From Ochotona curzoniae (lineage: Eukaryota > Chordata > Mammalia > Lagomorpha > Ochotonidae), in contig NW_024466599.1 in assembly GCF_017591425.1 (NCBI RefSeq), positions 28,620,001 to 28,684,000 of the forward strand: 64,000 bases of DNA, given 5' to 3'. A program made the position numbers and the translations under genes. Shown one piece after another: positions 35,380 to 49,087 of this stretch (its first letter is position 1; every line of letters begins with the position of its first letter). The notes beneath the pieces are model-generated. The model had not been told where the DNA came from. It saw only the letters and a program-made list of their open reading frames with translations, and did no database searches.

Positions 35380-38095
35380 TTAGGTTTGAAAGAACTTCTG
35401 TTACCAAGTCTATTATCTATGACTCTGCCATGGCCAGGGCAGGCAATAAGGAGAAATCTGAACTGATTATGAGATGGACATTCAACAAGAAGTAGAATTG
35501 ATTCACTTACCAGAATGGAGACTTTTCAATAAAAATTTGCTGGAGTGGTACACCTTTAGGAAGCTGCCTTAGGGCAGCAAGTGCATCGTTGGGGTTCTAC
35601 TGGAGACTGTCACTGGAGAATGGCTTACAGCTTCCTTTGGCTTTTGTATCCAATGATACAGCCAGCTGCCTGCCACATCTCGAAAGAGTCAAAAGCATTT
35701 GTAGATGCATTTCCCACTTTTCCATACCTCATTACTGGGAAACGTGTGACCACTCTGACTCTTGCTTCTCTTGCAACTTGGGGATGCTTATAACTTTTTT
35801 GCTTCTTTCAATATTATTGAGAAAATTAGGCACTGCAATAAGTAGAGAGGTTTCTGTAACGACAGGAAATATGGTTCTGTATTTTCTTGTGCTTGGCAGA
35901 ACCTAGGTCCATGCTGTGCATATAATAATACCTAAGAATTCATGATGGCTGGTTGAATATGTTCTCTTTTTTTCTCCTCCCAGCACCACAGATGCTAGAA
36001 ATCGTGCCGAAGACTATATTTCCAATAGATGTTGCTAATTCCCTCATTCTTATGTGTCATGTATCTGCAAAGCTGTATGTGATTACTTGACATCATTAAC
36101 ACATTATTAATGGCAAGACATGAAATATAAATGTGCCTAGATATTGAGATTAGTTAATCATGTGTCTTGTAGGAACGGGGTGATCTAAACACAAAATGTG
36201 CACAGAGAGGAAGAGAAGCTGCACAGGAGTCTTCAAAGGTGGATTCATTTGAGAGTGAAATCACCTGGTGCACACTAGGAGGTAATTAATTAAAGCCTCT
36301 GTAGAAAGGACTGGAGCGATTCCCCAAGGCTGGCTGGAGGCTAAACTGGTCAGAGAACAGTGCTTCTCATGTCCCTTGGGTAAAAATCTGACCTCCCAGG
36401 AGGGTGTTTCCAGCATCTGTTTTCACCTGTCCAAAGACTCCGGTATTAACCCCAAGCTGCTTATATTGACAATACTGTCTATATACAGAGAGCTAAGAGC
36501 AGATTAGGAGCAATGATGCAAACACAACCCTGTTCTAAAGGAACTAAGAGTGAAAGGATTTGCGCCTTGGTAAGGTACTATCCCCAAAGAGAGATCAGCA
36601 TTCATTATGCTGCTCCTGATGGAGGAGGGTGGAAGAGACAGAAAATGATGCTGCAGGAAGGAGTGCTAGCTTACAGGCAGCAGGGTACAAAAGTTTAAAC
36701 TGCTTCCTTCACTCCTCTAAGTTCAAAGCATCAGTGGCTGGATTGTCTGCTTTTTATGATTCTAGTACAAAAATAAAGATTTGCTGCCTTTTTGTTCCCT
36801 TTAGATGATTCTTTCCTTAATTAAAGGTCATATAATATGTCTTTCAATTCGACATTCACATAAATAACTTCACAGAGTCTGTCTTGCTACTCCCTTCTGA
36901 ACACTGTCTGCTTTAATTAAATCCCAATTGAGTCCCTCTTTTCCAAAAGAAAATAATACTGGTTTTCTGTGACAGTTTTAAATTTCTTAGTATTTTCACC
37001 ATCCTTACTCAATATATGAATGGCATTGAATCTTCTGGCCACTAACTTTGTAATATTCAAGACATGGTTTTTGATAACAAATTTGAAATAAGAAGTGTTT
37101 TCATGTTTCATTGGAGACTGTGAATAAATAAATTTATTACCTATGAATGATAGGTGTAATTTTAGGGAAATCACTTTGATTTCCTAGATCTCAGGTTGGT
37201 TATGCGTAAAATGAAATTATGGACTTGATTTTGGTGTCTATCCTCCATTCAATATCAAAATATCATGATCGTAAACTTCAATGCTTCCTTTATCATTTCT
37301 GTGTTTATTTAACATGTGATCTACATGGTACATCACGAGCAACCTGCTAGAGCATCATTAACAACCCTCCTCAATGACTGGGGAGCCTTTCATTGCACAC
37401 AATGTAAGTCATCCATTTTCTCTACACACAAACTACTGTAGGCAGCATTTGCTTATTTGAAAATAAACTGTGTTCATTTCTATATATTCCATTTACTATT
37501 AGTATCTCCTACAGAAACAAACTCGTTTTTGCCCACTTTGAACAATTCCAACTAACCTAAAATCAATTATATTATGAAACTTTTGGTTATCTTTCAAATG
37601 TTTCTAACGGTGTATTAAGTATCGCCTGAACCAAATGTCACTACCATAATTTTTCATTTTTATTTCTGTTTAATTAAAGTAGCTTTTCTTTCCTATGTTT
37701 TTTATATTCCCAGCATGTATGAATCTCAAGTATATTATAACTTAATTTACTTGAGAAAGTACTTATTCTAATAAAATTTAAGCCTATACAACGTAGACGG
37801 TTGTGGGACAAACCCACACAACCATATTCAACTTGATCAATTTTTCACTGAGAGTCAATTTCGTTGCATATAAGTCCATATTGCCACTCTACCTTTCACA
37901 TTTGGTGATTTTGAAACCAGTCCTGGGCATCATATTATCATTAGTGCTTCTCAATTAATACTGTTGCGCAACTACAGCAATATTCTCACACTTAAAAATG
38001 TTAGTAAGAATTCTTTCACCTCACTTGAGGGCCCTGATTGTCCATGAACAATGTTTGCTATTGTGTTGAGGGAGTACTGATTCAAATAACGTCAA
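35380..38095. other. Unique upstream DNA, CSINE-free
   Basis: No family repeat recognised except a weak MIR-like stretch near 37170-37260. Repeat-free sub-blocks such as 36050-36320 could be conserved, but this cannot be tested here. Confidence 0.45.
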
Positions 38096-38104
38096 CACAT
38101 CATA

Positions 38105-38430
38105 TATTTGGCTGACACTGTGGAGTACTGCAGTAAGCTTGTGTCTGGGACACCAGTACTCCTTATGGATGTTGGTTCAAGTCCCAGCTGCCCTGCTTCT
38201 GATCCTGCTACTTACTAATGGGCTGGGAAAAACAGTAAAATAGCCCAAGTGTCCCTGTCACCTATCTGGAAGACAGGCAGAAAGCTCTTGGTTTGTTGTC
38301 TTTGAGGTGGCCCAGTAATAGCCCTCTCTGTTGCAGCCATTCGGGGCATGGACTATAATATAGAAACTTTGTCTGTCTCTCCCTCTATCTCTATAACTCT
38401 GACTTTCAAATGAATAAATAAATCTATTAA
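38105..38430 (+). mobile_element. CSINE, plus, diverged
   Basis: Contains 'gttggttcaagtcccagctgccctgcttctgatcc', 'ggctgggaaaaacag' and the tail 'gactttcaaatgaataaataaatct'. The tail is of the older 'caaataaataaat' type. Confidence 0.8.
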
Positions 38431-38499
38431 AATTATGCATGTGTTTTTATACATACAAGATTGTAACATTTGTTGAATTTTTAAAAATTATTAATGTAT

Positions 38500-38830
38500 T
38501 TAAAATATATTTTTCCATTGGAAAGTCAGATTTATAGAGAGGAGGAGACACAGGAGAGAAAGCTATACAATTTGCTAGTTTGTTCCCCACATGGCCGCAA
38601 CATCCATTGCTGAGCTGATCTGAAGTCAGGAGCCAGGAGCCAGGAGCCAGGAGTTTTTTTTTGGGTCTCCCATGAGGGTAAAGGGTCCATCCCTGGGCCA
38701 TCCTGGGCTGCTTTCCCAGGCCACAAGAAGGGAGCTGAATGAGAAGTGGAACTGCTGGGACATGAACTGGCATTCATATGTGATCCTGGCATGTGGAAGG
38801 CAAGAACATTAGCCACTAGGCTACAGCACC
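38500..38830 (-). mobile_element. CSINE, minus, with internal 7-bp tandem repeat
   Basis: Starts 'tttccattggaaagtcagat' and ends 'agccactaggctacagcaccatggcc'. Within it 'gccagga' is repeated about four times at 38620-38651, a local expansion of the family's 'gccaggagcc' string. Confidence 0.88.
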
Positions 38831-39130
38831 ATGGCCACCATTGTGGAGCTTGCTAATTGCATTGCTACGCATCTTCTCAAGGGTTTGTCTGCGGCTTTCC
38901 TCATCAATTTAGAAGCTGATGGCCATGACAACCCCACAGATGGTGTTCCATTGCTTCCATTTTATCATATTAAGATGTAAATAAAGTCTAGTTGCCTGCT
39001 TTTTATGTTGCTAGACAGAAAGCATTAACACCTTGATTCATTACAGTAAAGGAAAATATAATAATATCATTAAAATAGATAAAAATTCCAAATGTTTTCA
39101 GCAGGCATTGGCAACGATCATCCAGATTAT

Positions 39131-39180
39131 TTATTTCATTTCTTTTTTTTTTAAAGATTTATTTTTATTATTTCATTTCT
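39131..39180 (-). mobile_element. Tail-only retroposon insertion with target-site duplication
   Basis: TTATTTCATTTCT occurs at 39131-39143 and 39168-39180. Between them are 24 bases (39144-39167), poly(T) plus 'aaagatttattttta'. This is the reverse complement of a CSINE 3' tail and nothing else. The structure fits an extremely 5'-truncated insertion. Confidence 0.75.
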
Positions 39181-39479
39181 ACATGAAGATATTAATATGC
39201 TAAATGATCACTGCATTATAATTTGTTGAAACTCTTATTCATTGCACACATGCAATTTGAACTGCGTTTTAATATTTTCACTAAATCCTACTTATGCACA
39301 CTTTTGCTATTTTCTCTGTTGGAAAACAAGCCTCATTTCTAAAAATCTTTCTTTGGAAAAAAATCTTTGAAAATCTACATCTTTTAAATAAAGCAACATA
39401 CTTTCTAGAGGCTTAACATTTTCCCATCATGTTTAACCCAAAGCAGTTTTCCTGTGGGGCAATTTGACAAAATTTATAA

Positions 39480-39770
39480 CTTTTTATTTTATTTTTGTTG
39501 GAAAGGCAGATATACAGAGAGAAGGAGAGAGACAAATCTTCAGTCCGCTGATTCACTCCCCAAGTAGCCACAACACCTGGATCTAAGCCAATGTGAAACC
39601 AGAAGCCAGGAACCAGAAACCTCCTTTCACTCTCCCATGTGGGTGCAGGGTCCCAGTTGGATGGGAAGTGGAGCAGCCAGGATAAAAACTGGAGCCCATA
39701 TGTGATCCTGGCATATGCAAGGTGGGTTTAGAGGATTTAGCCAGTAGGCTATAGTGCCAGGCCCCATATT
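39480..39770 (-). mobile_element. CSINE, minus, internally deleted
   Basis: Starts 'tttttgttggaaaggcagat' and ends 'gtgccaggcccc'. It jumps from 'gggtgcagggtccca' straight to 'gttggatgggaagtgg', lacking the 'ctttcccaggccacaag' part. Confidence 0.85.
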
Positions 39771-39844
39771 TATAATATGTTATATTATATACACTTAGTA
39801 TAGTTCTCTTACATGTAACATAATCAAAGAAAGTTTCAGTATTG

Positions 39845-40180
39845 GGGCTCGGTGCTGTAGCCTAGTAGCTAGAGTCTCCACTTTGCATGCATGGGTGATT
39901 CTATGAGGTTGCTGGTTCTTACCCCAACTATTCCACTTTCCATCCAGTTCCCTTCTTGTGGCCTGGGAAAGTAGTTGAGGAGAGCCCAAAGCCTAGGGAG
40001 CCTACACCTGTGTGGGAGACCTGGAAGAAGCTCCCAGCTCGCGCCTTTAGATCAACTCAGCACTGGCCATTGGAGCCATTGGGAAATGAACCAGTGGATG
40101 GAAGCTCATTTGCTCTTATTTCTCCTTCTCTCTGTAAATCTGATTTTCCGATTAAAAAAATAAATAAAATCTTAAAAAAA
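39845..40180 (+). mobile_element. CSINE, plus, facing the previous minus copy
   Basis: Starts 'ggggctcggtgctgtagcc', contains 'gtggcctgggaaagtagttgagg' and ends 'gattttccgattaaaaaaat'. It forms an inverted pair with 39480-39770, separated by about 75 bases. Confidence 0.9.
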
Positions 40181-41014
40181 GAGAAAGTATCATCATAAAC
40201 GTACCAAAGTGAAAGTGCATTGCTTAGAATAGCAAAAACATAGGATGACGAATCTAAGAATTTGCTATCCAGCACACCACGGTGACCGCCAGACGCCATT
40301 AAAAATGAAATCATGATCCTATATTGTATGGCATTTTTATTGACATGAATACAGATTGCTGAATTACATGCAGGTTACCAAATATTATTTAGAGGTATAG
40401 CCTGCGTTTGTTAAAAGCAGATTTTATTTGTACAAATACATGTTAAACAACATTTAGCAACGCTGTCCTTTCCATGCATGTCCTAATTTTCTCTGGTTTC
40501 CTATGTTGGCCAATTTGGGGATGGTGGTAGGAGCCTCTGAGCAATTTTTGCATTTATATGTGAATGTTTGCCATTTAACAATAAAAGAAATTTAGACTTT
40601 CATTTACATGTAAGATTAAAGAAGTGTTCTCAATCAATAACCAAAGCAATACCTTCATTGTAAACAAACGAACAAAAATAGCCAATAAAATGGGTATTAC
40701 ATTTAGGAGTGAAGGATTCTGTCGTCACTGTCATTTAAGTCTAACAAGTCCCGTGGTCTCTTCCCCCCTTAACTCTCATTGTGGAGACCCCAATTCAGGA
40801 AGAGGTTTGACCGTTACTATGGCTCCCACAACCCACGTTCTTAGATGTGTATGTGCACATTTAGAGCTTGTCACCTGTGATGTTACTGACCAGGCGCACG
40901 GCGGCCACGGGGCATGCGACACTGCAGGCTAAACTTTTCAAACAGAATCCTCTGCCACCGATAATTCCTGTGGGCTAGAGACCCGATGTATGTTATGCTT
41001 TTAATGTCTTGTTT

Positions 41015-41335
41015 AGAGTTTTTATTTATTTATTTTTTAATCGGAGAGGCAGATGTACAAAGAGAGGGAGATACAGAGAGAATGATCTGCCATGTTTTGG
41101 TTCATTCCCCAAGTGGCTGCAATGGCCAGAGCTGAGCTGAGCTGAAGCCAGGAGCTTCTTCTGGGTCACCCAGGCGGGTGTAGGGTTCCAAGGCTACAAT
41201 GGATTGTACTCGAATGCTTTCCCAGGGAGTCTGGTGGGAAGTAGAGCATCCAGTACATGAACCAGTGCCCATATGGGATCCTGGCATCTGGAAGGTGAGG
41301 ACTTCAGCCACTAGGCTACAGTGTTGGACCCCATG
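41015..41335 (-). mobile_element. CSINE, minus
   Basis: Reads 'atcggagaggcagatgtac', 'gagctgaagccaggagcttcttctggg', 'gatcctggcatctggaagg' and 'ccactaggctacagtgttggacccc'. Confidence 0.87.
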
Positions 41336-41344
41336 TTTTTTAAT

Positions 41345-41460
41345 CTTCAGAAATACCCTTTGGTGTAAGAACTGATATCCTTACTTTATAGATTAAAAGG
41401 CAGCTCCTTAGCTAGCTCCCAAAGGGAACTTGGACTCAGATTTCTTACTCCAATGTCCAT
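41345..41460 (-). repeat. Possible MIR remnant, minus
   Basis: 'gatatccttactttatagattaaaaggcagc' followed by 'aacttggactcagatttcttactcc' follows the antisense MIR order (cattttacagatgaggaaac... ggattcgaaccc). Diverged. Confidence 0.45.
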
Positions 41461-41464
41461 TCTT

Positions 41465-44400
41465 GGCCTGCTTGACAAGCGAGCGCATTCCCTCATTGTT
41501 CTCACTCACTGCTATTCTATCTTGCAAGTCCCGTCTGACAAAGCCAACCATACAGAGAATATCTTACTTACTTCTCTGTCACCACTTTTCTGTTGGAATA
41601 GATCACCTTATCTGTCAATGTCTAAACTAAATTCTTGTGGCAATAGCAGAATTTCAGTCCCTGGGAAATGTGGACACACCAGTCCACCCTGCCCCATGCA
41701 CTGAGACAGGAATGAATTGCAAGCTAACCACGCTGAATTGCTCTTGCTGCCTGAAAATAATGCATGTCCATCAGTCATGCAGAGGAAGCTCACCCTTCAT
41801 TAAAAGAAGAAGTTACTGACCCCAGGCATCTGTCTGGAAATACCTTCTTCATGCACTGTTGACAGGAAATCTGAAATGATTACAGCAGATGCCGTGACTT
41901 AAAGCCATTTTTAAAAAATTGCAAGGAGGAAAAACTTCATATAACTTTGGCAGAATTGGGCAAGGTTCACTTTTTCATCTGAGCATTTGAAGACACAACT
42001 TCAGCACATGCATTTCTCTATCATGCTGGCAAATCTTTAAAAATAAGGAATTTAAATGATATACATCCAGCTATAATGTACCATGTCGCAGATGAAAGAG
42101 GAGACGCATCAAGTAGCTCAGGATAGATAGCTTTTTCTTGTGAACATAGCTGAACCGTTTGTTAAGCGGGCTAACCCTGTGCCTGGGACATGGAAGCAGA
42201 AGATGAAATGTGATGTGGAAGGCCAGGAGCCTTCCGACTTCCATATGATGAGAAAATGTCCATTTTACATGACAACCACCAGCAAAGTCCACTCGCATCT
42301 TACACACTGTAGAAAATGATCTAAAATTAAAAACGTGGGTTCAATGTTAACCACTTCAGCAATTCAAATTGCTATTTTGACTTCTGTCAGATTCATTTTT
42401 TAAAAAAATGCTCATTTTTATTAAATGGAAATCCTACTACTTCCTCCTGCCTTGGATTGGAGAGATTATACCAGGGATTATTTATAAGAAAGCACTTGGC
42501 AAAATATAAAAACACCATACAAATAGGTTGAATTTTAAAAATTGCTTACACAACCCATGTTATTATCGAGCCAAGGTCATTTTTACTATTTCATACATTC
42601 ACGGTCCTCCAAAAATGAGTTTTAAGCATCTCTGCAGATTGTGTCTGTTTTAGGCGCTCCCAAGACAGCAATAGACCAGCCAAAATTCCCTTCCTTCATG
42701 GAGTGCATGTACTCAATCAACGGAGACTCAAATGACAGACTCCTAGGTTTCTGAGGGATAATAGTTCATCCAAATCAACCCATTAGGAGTCAAAAGCAAT
42801 GACCAAGTAGAACTTACAGACCATCTACTGTTGAGGAAGTTACAGTTTATTAGGTAGTCTGAACCTTGCCAAATTGAAAGTGAATTATACTATATGAAAT
42901 ATAGCCAAACTAATACACAGAGGAAGTACTTAACACATATTGGGAGTCCCAAAGTCAGCTCACAACAGAAGACTTAACACACAATGGAGGTGGTTGTCAA
43001 TTTTCTCATTATATTCTGGATTTTGGAACAAGGTGTTCGTGGCTGAATACACACAAGGATAAAGGACCTAAGACATGGGACACAGAAGACCTAGAAGCAT
43101 AACAGTCATAAATGATGAAAGAAAAAAAAATTACCCTAAAATAAATGATCAGATCATTCTAAATATATTATGGTTACATAGCTACAGATGCATTTCAATA
43201 AATGGCCACTATAAGCTTTCTTAAAATCCTTACTCCTTCCCCTTTTTCTTCCTCACCAGCTGGCATCTTCTCATCTCCAGCCCAGTCTTCTGGATTCCTC
43301 TCCAGTGTTTTACTTTTCTCCATGATGCATTTCATTCTCTACCAAATCTGCTGTACTCCCGTTATAATTTATTAACCTGCCATTGCTGCATTTCAAGTCC
43401 CTAGAACACTGTCTGGGTCATTAATGTTGTTTATATGTAATAATGAAGCTGAAACACTGAGCAATTTTTTTTCTATTAGCAACCAAAAATGTAGTGGTTT
43501 TGTTTATTAAAGTATTACTGCAAGTAGCAAAGAATAGAATTAAGTGAACTAATGAATTTTTTTTCTGATAGAATTATAAAGACTTTTTCTCTTTAGCTGT
43601 TAAATTCAAGTCAAATGGTTATGTATCCCTGATATTCAAAAGTTCATTCTTACACGGAACTAAATTTGGCCCGTCAAAGCATATATCTCATTATATTAAT
43701 TCTAATATAAATTTACATTCAGTATAAGTGGAATATAAAATGATTGGGATTAGATATGTGTCAAAATATAGCTATCACAAGATATGGGTGAAGTCAATTT
43801 ATGAAACAATTTACGTAATTTAGGATGTTCCAATTAAGATTTTGTCCACCTTTGTTTAGTAGTGCAGACATTGGGAACTAACTGGCTTTTTAAACATGTT
43901 GTCTCCCTACAGGGCTGGTTTCTATTGACTCCCAAAATGGCTTGTCAGGACAAGTATCTTCTAGCAAAATGATTTGAAATTGTTATCATAGCTTGGAAAA
44001 AAAAGCTATCAGGAGAGGATATACGTAGGAACTAACGGATTGCGTTTTCTATAATTGCTAATCTACATAATATACAATCTCGGCTTTCTTCTTTGGAGCA
44101 TGTCTTTAATTTGTATAATGTAGCTTTATCACACACTTACTGGTTAGTATTTAAGTAGGGGAAATTTACTCTTAGAAACATAACCGACAGCTCATAAAAG
44201 GAAACCATCTCAATGGTGAGATTTCTTTGACATTGCAATACTTCCTTGGGTTTTAACAGGAGTTTTCTCTTTATACTTCAGAGTTCATGTAAATATTGTG
44301 GTTCCATCCTCAGGAGTAATTACAATGGAGGTTAATACTACTGAATTAGCTACGCTAAAAGCTAACACTTAATCAATGTACCTCGCATGATTCTGGTTAG

Positions 44401-45900
44401 TCTGTAAGTATAAAGATATTTAATTTTTTTTTTTTACTGGCCCTTGGATTTAGAAGCTAAAAGCATTTATATTCACAGATAAGAAGTTTATCAAGACTGA
44501 GTCATGCCAGGCAGTTTGGTTCAAGAGCTCGTACTCATGGCCGCAATGCTAGACCATGTGCCTTCCCACACATTTCCATAGGCTTTATTTACTGTAAGTG
44601 CAAATAAATTGAAGCAATTATCTCAATGCATGCCAGAAAGCTTTTGTTGAAAGAGGAAGACCTGAAATATGCAAAAGTACACATTTTTTTTTTTTGTAGT
44701 CCAGAGAATCACATGAAAGTTATCAAGGACACTTCTTCATTGTAGTAAATTGAGTTTGTAAAGCAGTTGAACCTATTTGCTGATAGTATGATGTGTTAGA
44801 GCAGCAGTTTCAAAACTATGAATTTCTTTCATTCTTAGAAATAATCCCAACCCCAAAACATTTTGTTTACATGAATAATACTTATATATTTTATCATAAT
44901 GGAAATTAAAGCAGAGAACATATTAAATGTCTAATATTCGTTCAAATTAACTGATTAATTCAAACATCAATAACATATCCATTGTATATTAATATAAATA
45001 ATAAATTTTACAAAAATATACTTTTCAAAATGAAACTAGTGAGAATAGTCTTATTTTCTATATTCAGAATCATTTCTAAGGATTAACTTAGTAAAAGATA
45101 GTTGAAATTTCATCTTCATTTCTGTGCTTAATCTGTTGCCATATCATACATAGTTGTTGCCTCTGGAAGACTCCTGCGTGTACTTTGGAGAAAATGAGAA
45201 TGAAAAAGGCAAAGAAGATACTCATTGTGAAAACACCAGGGATTTTGTGGACCACTGAAAAGGTCTTCAGGATGTTCAAGTGTCCCCAAATGACAGAAAT
45301 GAGAGTTGCTCTCCTTCTATGACTGGTTAGGACAAATACAGAAAAACTTACTGCTATTTTAGAGCATTATATAAGTCCTTGATTCTCCTATTTTTCAGCT
45401 GTTTTCCCCAAATGTATCTTTCCATTATGCTTTGTAAGTTGAAAGGGATTTGGAGAAATGTCCCTACCCTAAGTAAATTTTAATTCAAAAGATCGCTAAT
45501 AACCTTACCATATTCCCAAAGTTGTTTTCCCTTTAAGAAATTTTGTACTAGTAGAAGGCATGGGAATGAATAATAAAAAATTGAAAGTATTGTTTCTATG
45601 CTTAAAAGTATCATTACAAAGAGGCTTAATTGCTTTTCGTTGAGTATACATCAAAAATCTTCTAGAAAAATGAAATAATGAAATGATATATTGATTTTGG
45701 TGTCAAATGATTAAATATGTAAATGTTTTTCCACAGTACACATTTCCATAAACTTTTTGAATATATTTTGTTTATTTATTGTGGTGTTTTATACTTTCTT
45801 TGTAAATTTTTGTGAGGACTTTCTCTTAGCTCCATCTTTGAAATCTTCCTTACTTTGGACTTACTTTCTGTATAAACTCCTTGCTTCAGCTAAACTCTGA
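41465..45900. other. AT-rich upstream DNA, CSINE-free
   Basis: No young repeat in 4.4 kb. An L2-like stretch is possible at about 43200-43440 ('ctagaacactgtctgggtcattaatg'). No open frame over about 80 codons and no gene recognised. Confidence 0.45.
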
Positions 45901-45905
45901 TATGT

Positions 45906-46270
45906 CACTCTGAACTCTTTTTTTGTTTGTTTAAGATTTATTTATTTTTATTGCAAAATAAGATATACAAAGAGGAGGAGAGACAGAGAGGAAGAGCTTC
46001 TGTCTGTTGATTCACTCCCCAAGTGACCGCAATGGCCAGAGCTGCACCAATCTGAGACCAGGAGCCAGGAACTTCCTCTAGTTCTCCCACGTGGGTGCAG
46101 GCTCCCAAGGCTTTGGGCCATCTTCGACTGCTTTTCCCAGGCCACAAGCAGTGAGTTGGGTGAGAAGTGGAGCAACCGGGATTGGAACTGGCATGCATAT
46201 GGGATCCTGGCCCATGCTAGGCTAGGACTTTAACCACTACACTATTGCGCCGGGGCCACTCTGAACTCTT
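45906..46270 (-). mobile_element. Young CSINE with 14-bp target-site duplication
   Basis: CACTCTGAACTCTT occurs at 45906-45919 and 46257-46270 and brackets a full-length minus copy that runs from the T-rich tail 'aagatttatttatttttattg' to 'gcgccggggc'. Confidence 0.95.
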
Positions 46271-46769
46271 GATATCTGCTGAGGCCAATTCATTCATTTA
46301 GGAACAAATAGTTCTGAAGTCTTCACTTGTCTTTGGAAAACACAGAAACATTGACCATGGTGTAATGTAATATCAGAAAATAAAAATTCCTGTTGGAGAG
46401 TTAAGCAAGCCATGAGGAAAGCAAGTGATAGCAGTGGAGAATAAGACCAGCGAGTCTCATTGAGCAGGCAACACTGACCAGAGACCTACATAAAAAGAGT
46501 GAGACAAGTATCTACAACAGAAGTTGTAAAACACTGCTAATTCCTTAAAGGCAAAAGAAAATTAGCTTACTTTTCATTGGAGGAAGCCACAGAACCAATT
46601 ATCACGAAAGTCAGCCAAATCATAAAGATTCTAAAATGAGATTGAGGGAAATATTGGTGGCTTAGGGAGAGATCATTTAGGGTCTTGAAAATCATGAGAG
46701 GATTATACGCTGCAATAAAAGTTTGCAGGAAGTTTGAAGTTTCTCGGTAGGAGAATGTCACCATTGTGG

Positions 46770-47040
46770 TGGTAGGGAAGGTATTTGTTCAAGTGGTTTG
46801 ATGCCACTTGGGACATGCACTCCCTAGGATGCCTGGGTTTCATTTCCAGCCCTGTACCTAATTCCTGCTCCCTGCTAAGGAGTACCCTGGAAGGTAATAG
46901 GTGCTACTTGATGTTCCAGCTACCCATGTGGGAGACCGAATGTTAGGCACTTGGCTTCTGCCTGGCCCTGATTGTTGCAGGTCGGTGGTTAGATCTTTGT
47001 GGGCCTGTCTTTCTGACTTTCCAACACATAAAAAACAAAT
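46770..47040 (+). mobile_element. Older CSINE-related copy, plus
   Basis: A diverged relative with 'ttcctgctccctgctaaggag', 'ctacccatgtgggagaccgaatg', 'ttggcttctgcctggccc' and the tail 'tgactttccaacacataaaaaac'. Several internal strings differ from the main family. Confidence 0.65.
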
Positions 47041-47044
47041 TGAA

Positions 47045-49085
47045 AAGACCTCATTCTCAGTGAGAACTGGGCTATAGGCCAAGTAGAAATAGAAAGACCA
47101 ACGGGGAAAGATATGTTGATTATTTGCATGAATCTCTTACAGGATCCAGTGAAGGATCTAATTGGTGGTAGATACAAGAGAATTAACTGATGAATCAATA
47201 GGGAGATAAGAAAGATAGAGAAAGAGAGTGAGTCCTGGATTTTTCTACCTAGCAATTGGCATTTATTGAGATAGATGAAAATCAGGGAATGGAAACTACT
47301 GAGTTTTATTTTGAGCATATGGGCATGGGAATGCACAAAAGAAAGCAAATTAGGAATGCTGACTACTCAGGAGCATGCGTCTGGAATAATGGGTTGTGGC
47401 CTATGTTGCACATGTGAACATTGGCACATGTATGGTCACTAGCAGAAAGAAAAGAGGAGGAGTGAAAATCAGGTCCCAGAGAACTAGAGGATCCAGCAGA
47501 GGAAACCAGAATGAATGATTATGACTCAGAAGAACAAGGAGAATGGGAGACAGTGGGAGCCAAGTAAGGCAAGCATTTAAAGATCTAGGCAGTGGAGGTA
47601 CTTGTCACACAGCAGTGACACATCTTCTGCCTGCTCTGCACTCTATTTAAGTTCCTACTAGACTAACGTCTGCACGTGGGACCCTACACAAAACCTTGAG
47701 TTCTTCTTTTATTTTTGCTAAACTCATAGCTGGGCTCCCTTTATTCTGTGCTGTAGCATGCTTCATGGGCCACCTGTCAGAATCCAGGCTGTGTGACCAC
47801 ACCATGTCTACTCCTCCAGTGTTACTTTTCAAAGAGATTTATAAGTGAGAATACTTTATCAGCTAGAAAATGATTGATTTGTTCTATTCAACTAAAAACC
47901 CTACAAAACAAGAATTGTTTTTGGTTCAATTATTTTTTGGGGAAAATATATCAGCCAGATTCTTTTCATATTTCCTTTTGGAGGGAAATAATTGATGTCC
48001 ATAATGATATTCTTAAGAATATGTTGATCCAAAGCTATCTGAAGCAATAAAGAAAATTACACTTAGTGTTTTAGGTTAATTGCAATGCTTCACGTTCTGT
48101 ATTTTATAGAATCAGAAATCAATGTGTGATGTTGTAGTTAAACTTTACTAACTAGAGTAATTGCTCGAATAGGGTGTGATTTTTTTTTTTCTAAGCACAG
48201 CTAATTGGAGAATTTTATGGGGATTAAATTGGTAGAAAAGAGGAACAGGGTATATTTTGGTTTGGGGTGGTACATTACTGTGGTCTGTCAATACCAATAA
48301 GAGAACAAAAGTGAGGCTTCAGATAAAAGTCTAGGCAGGGAAGTGCAGTCAGGACTGGGCTGAGTAATAAATGAATTCAATAAGGTAGACCCTGTCAGGA
48401 GAGTTCATGGTCAGTTGAAGAGAAGCAGATGTTAGAAGATGGGCATATAAATAATGTGGCTGTGTCTGGTGGTTCAGGTCCAATTCACATGGGTCAGCTC
48501 TGAAGGCTGATATCCCACTGGGAAAGAAATGGAATATAAGAGAAATGGCAACCAAGGAAATGATCTTGAGATTCTGGTATCAAACCGGAATTGGAAGGGA
48601 GCAGCTGAGGCAACATGGATTCTAACGTCCCTGGGCATGCAGCTTCTTTGTCAGTGTCTCAATGCAATCATCCCTTCAACCAAACTACACTGCGGTCAAA
48701 CTGGCTAGATTTGGGGGGAGGGGCACAGGAGAATAAGGTTAAGACTTGGATTTGCAGGATTCCCCAGTTTGCCATGGGAAAAGACAGAAGAAAAGCAAGC
48801 AAATGCAAAGAACTGCACTATGGTTTTAGTGTTGTGGGAGTCGAAGGAAAGCAATGAGGAGACTCAAAGATTCCAGGGATGTTGTTAGGCCACCAAGGCT
48901 TAAGAAAGTGCCAGAGGTTTACTAGAAATGTATTCCAGAAGGAAGTAATACCAATACCACGTGGGACCAGGTGTTTCCTGGGGAGCAGGACAAGAACTCA
49001 GTGTTCAGAATGCTTACTGCATTGGAAGAATGGTGAGAAATAAAGCTTGAAAATTCGTTATTATGATGCAGATTTAGCATCCCAA
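47045..49085. other. Unique DNA, no recognised feature
   Basis: Purine-rich in part (47200-47560). Open frames up to 119 codons show nothing familiar. No gene is supported. Confidence 0.5.
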
Positions 49086-49087
49086 TA

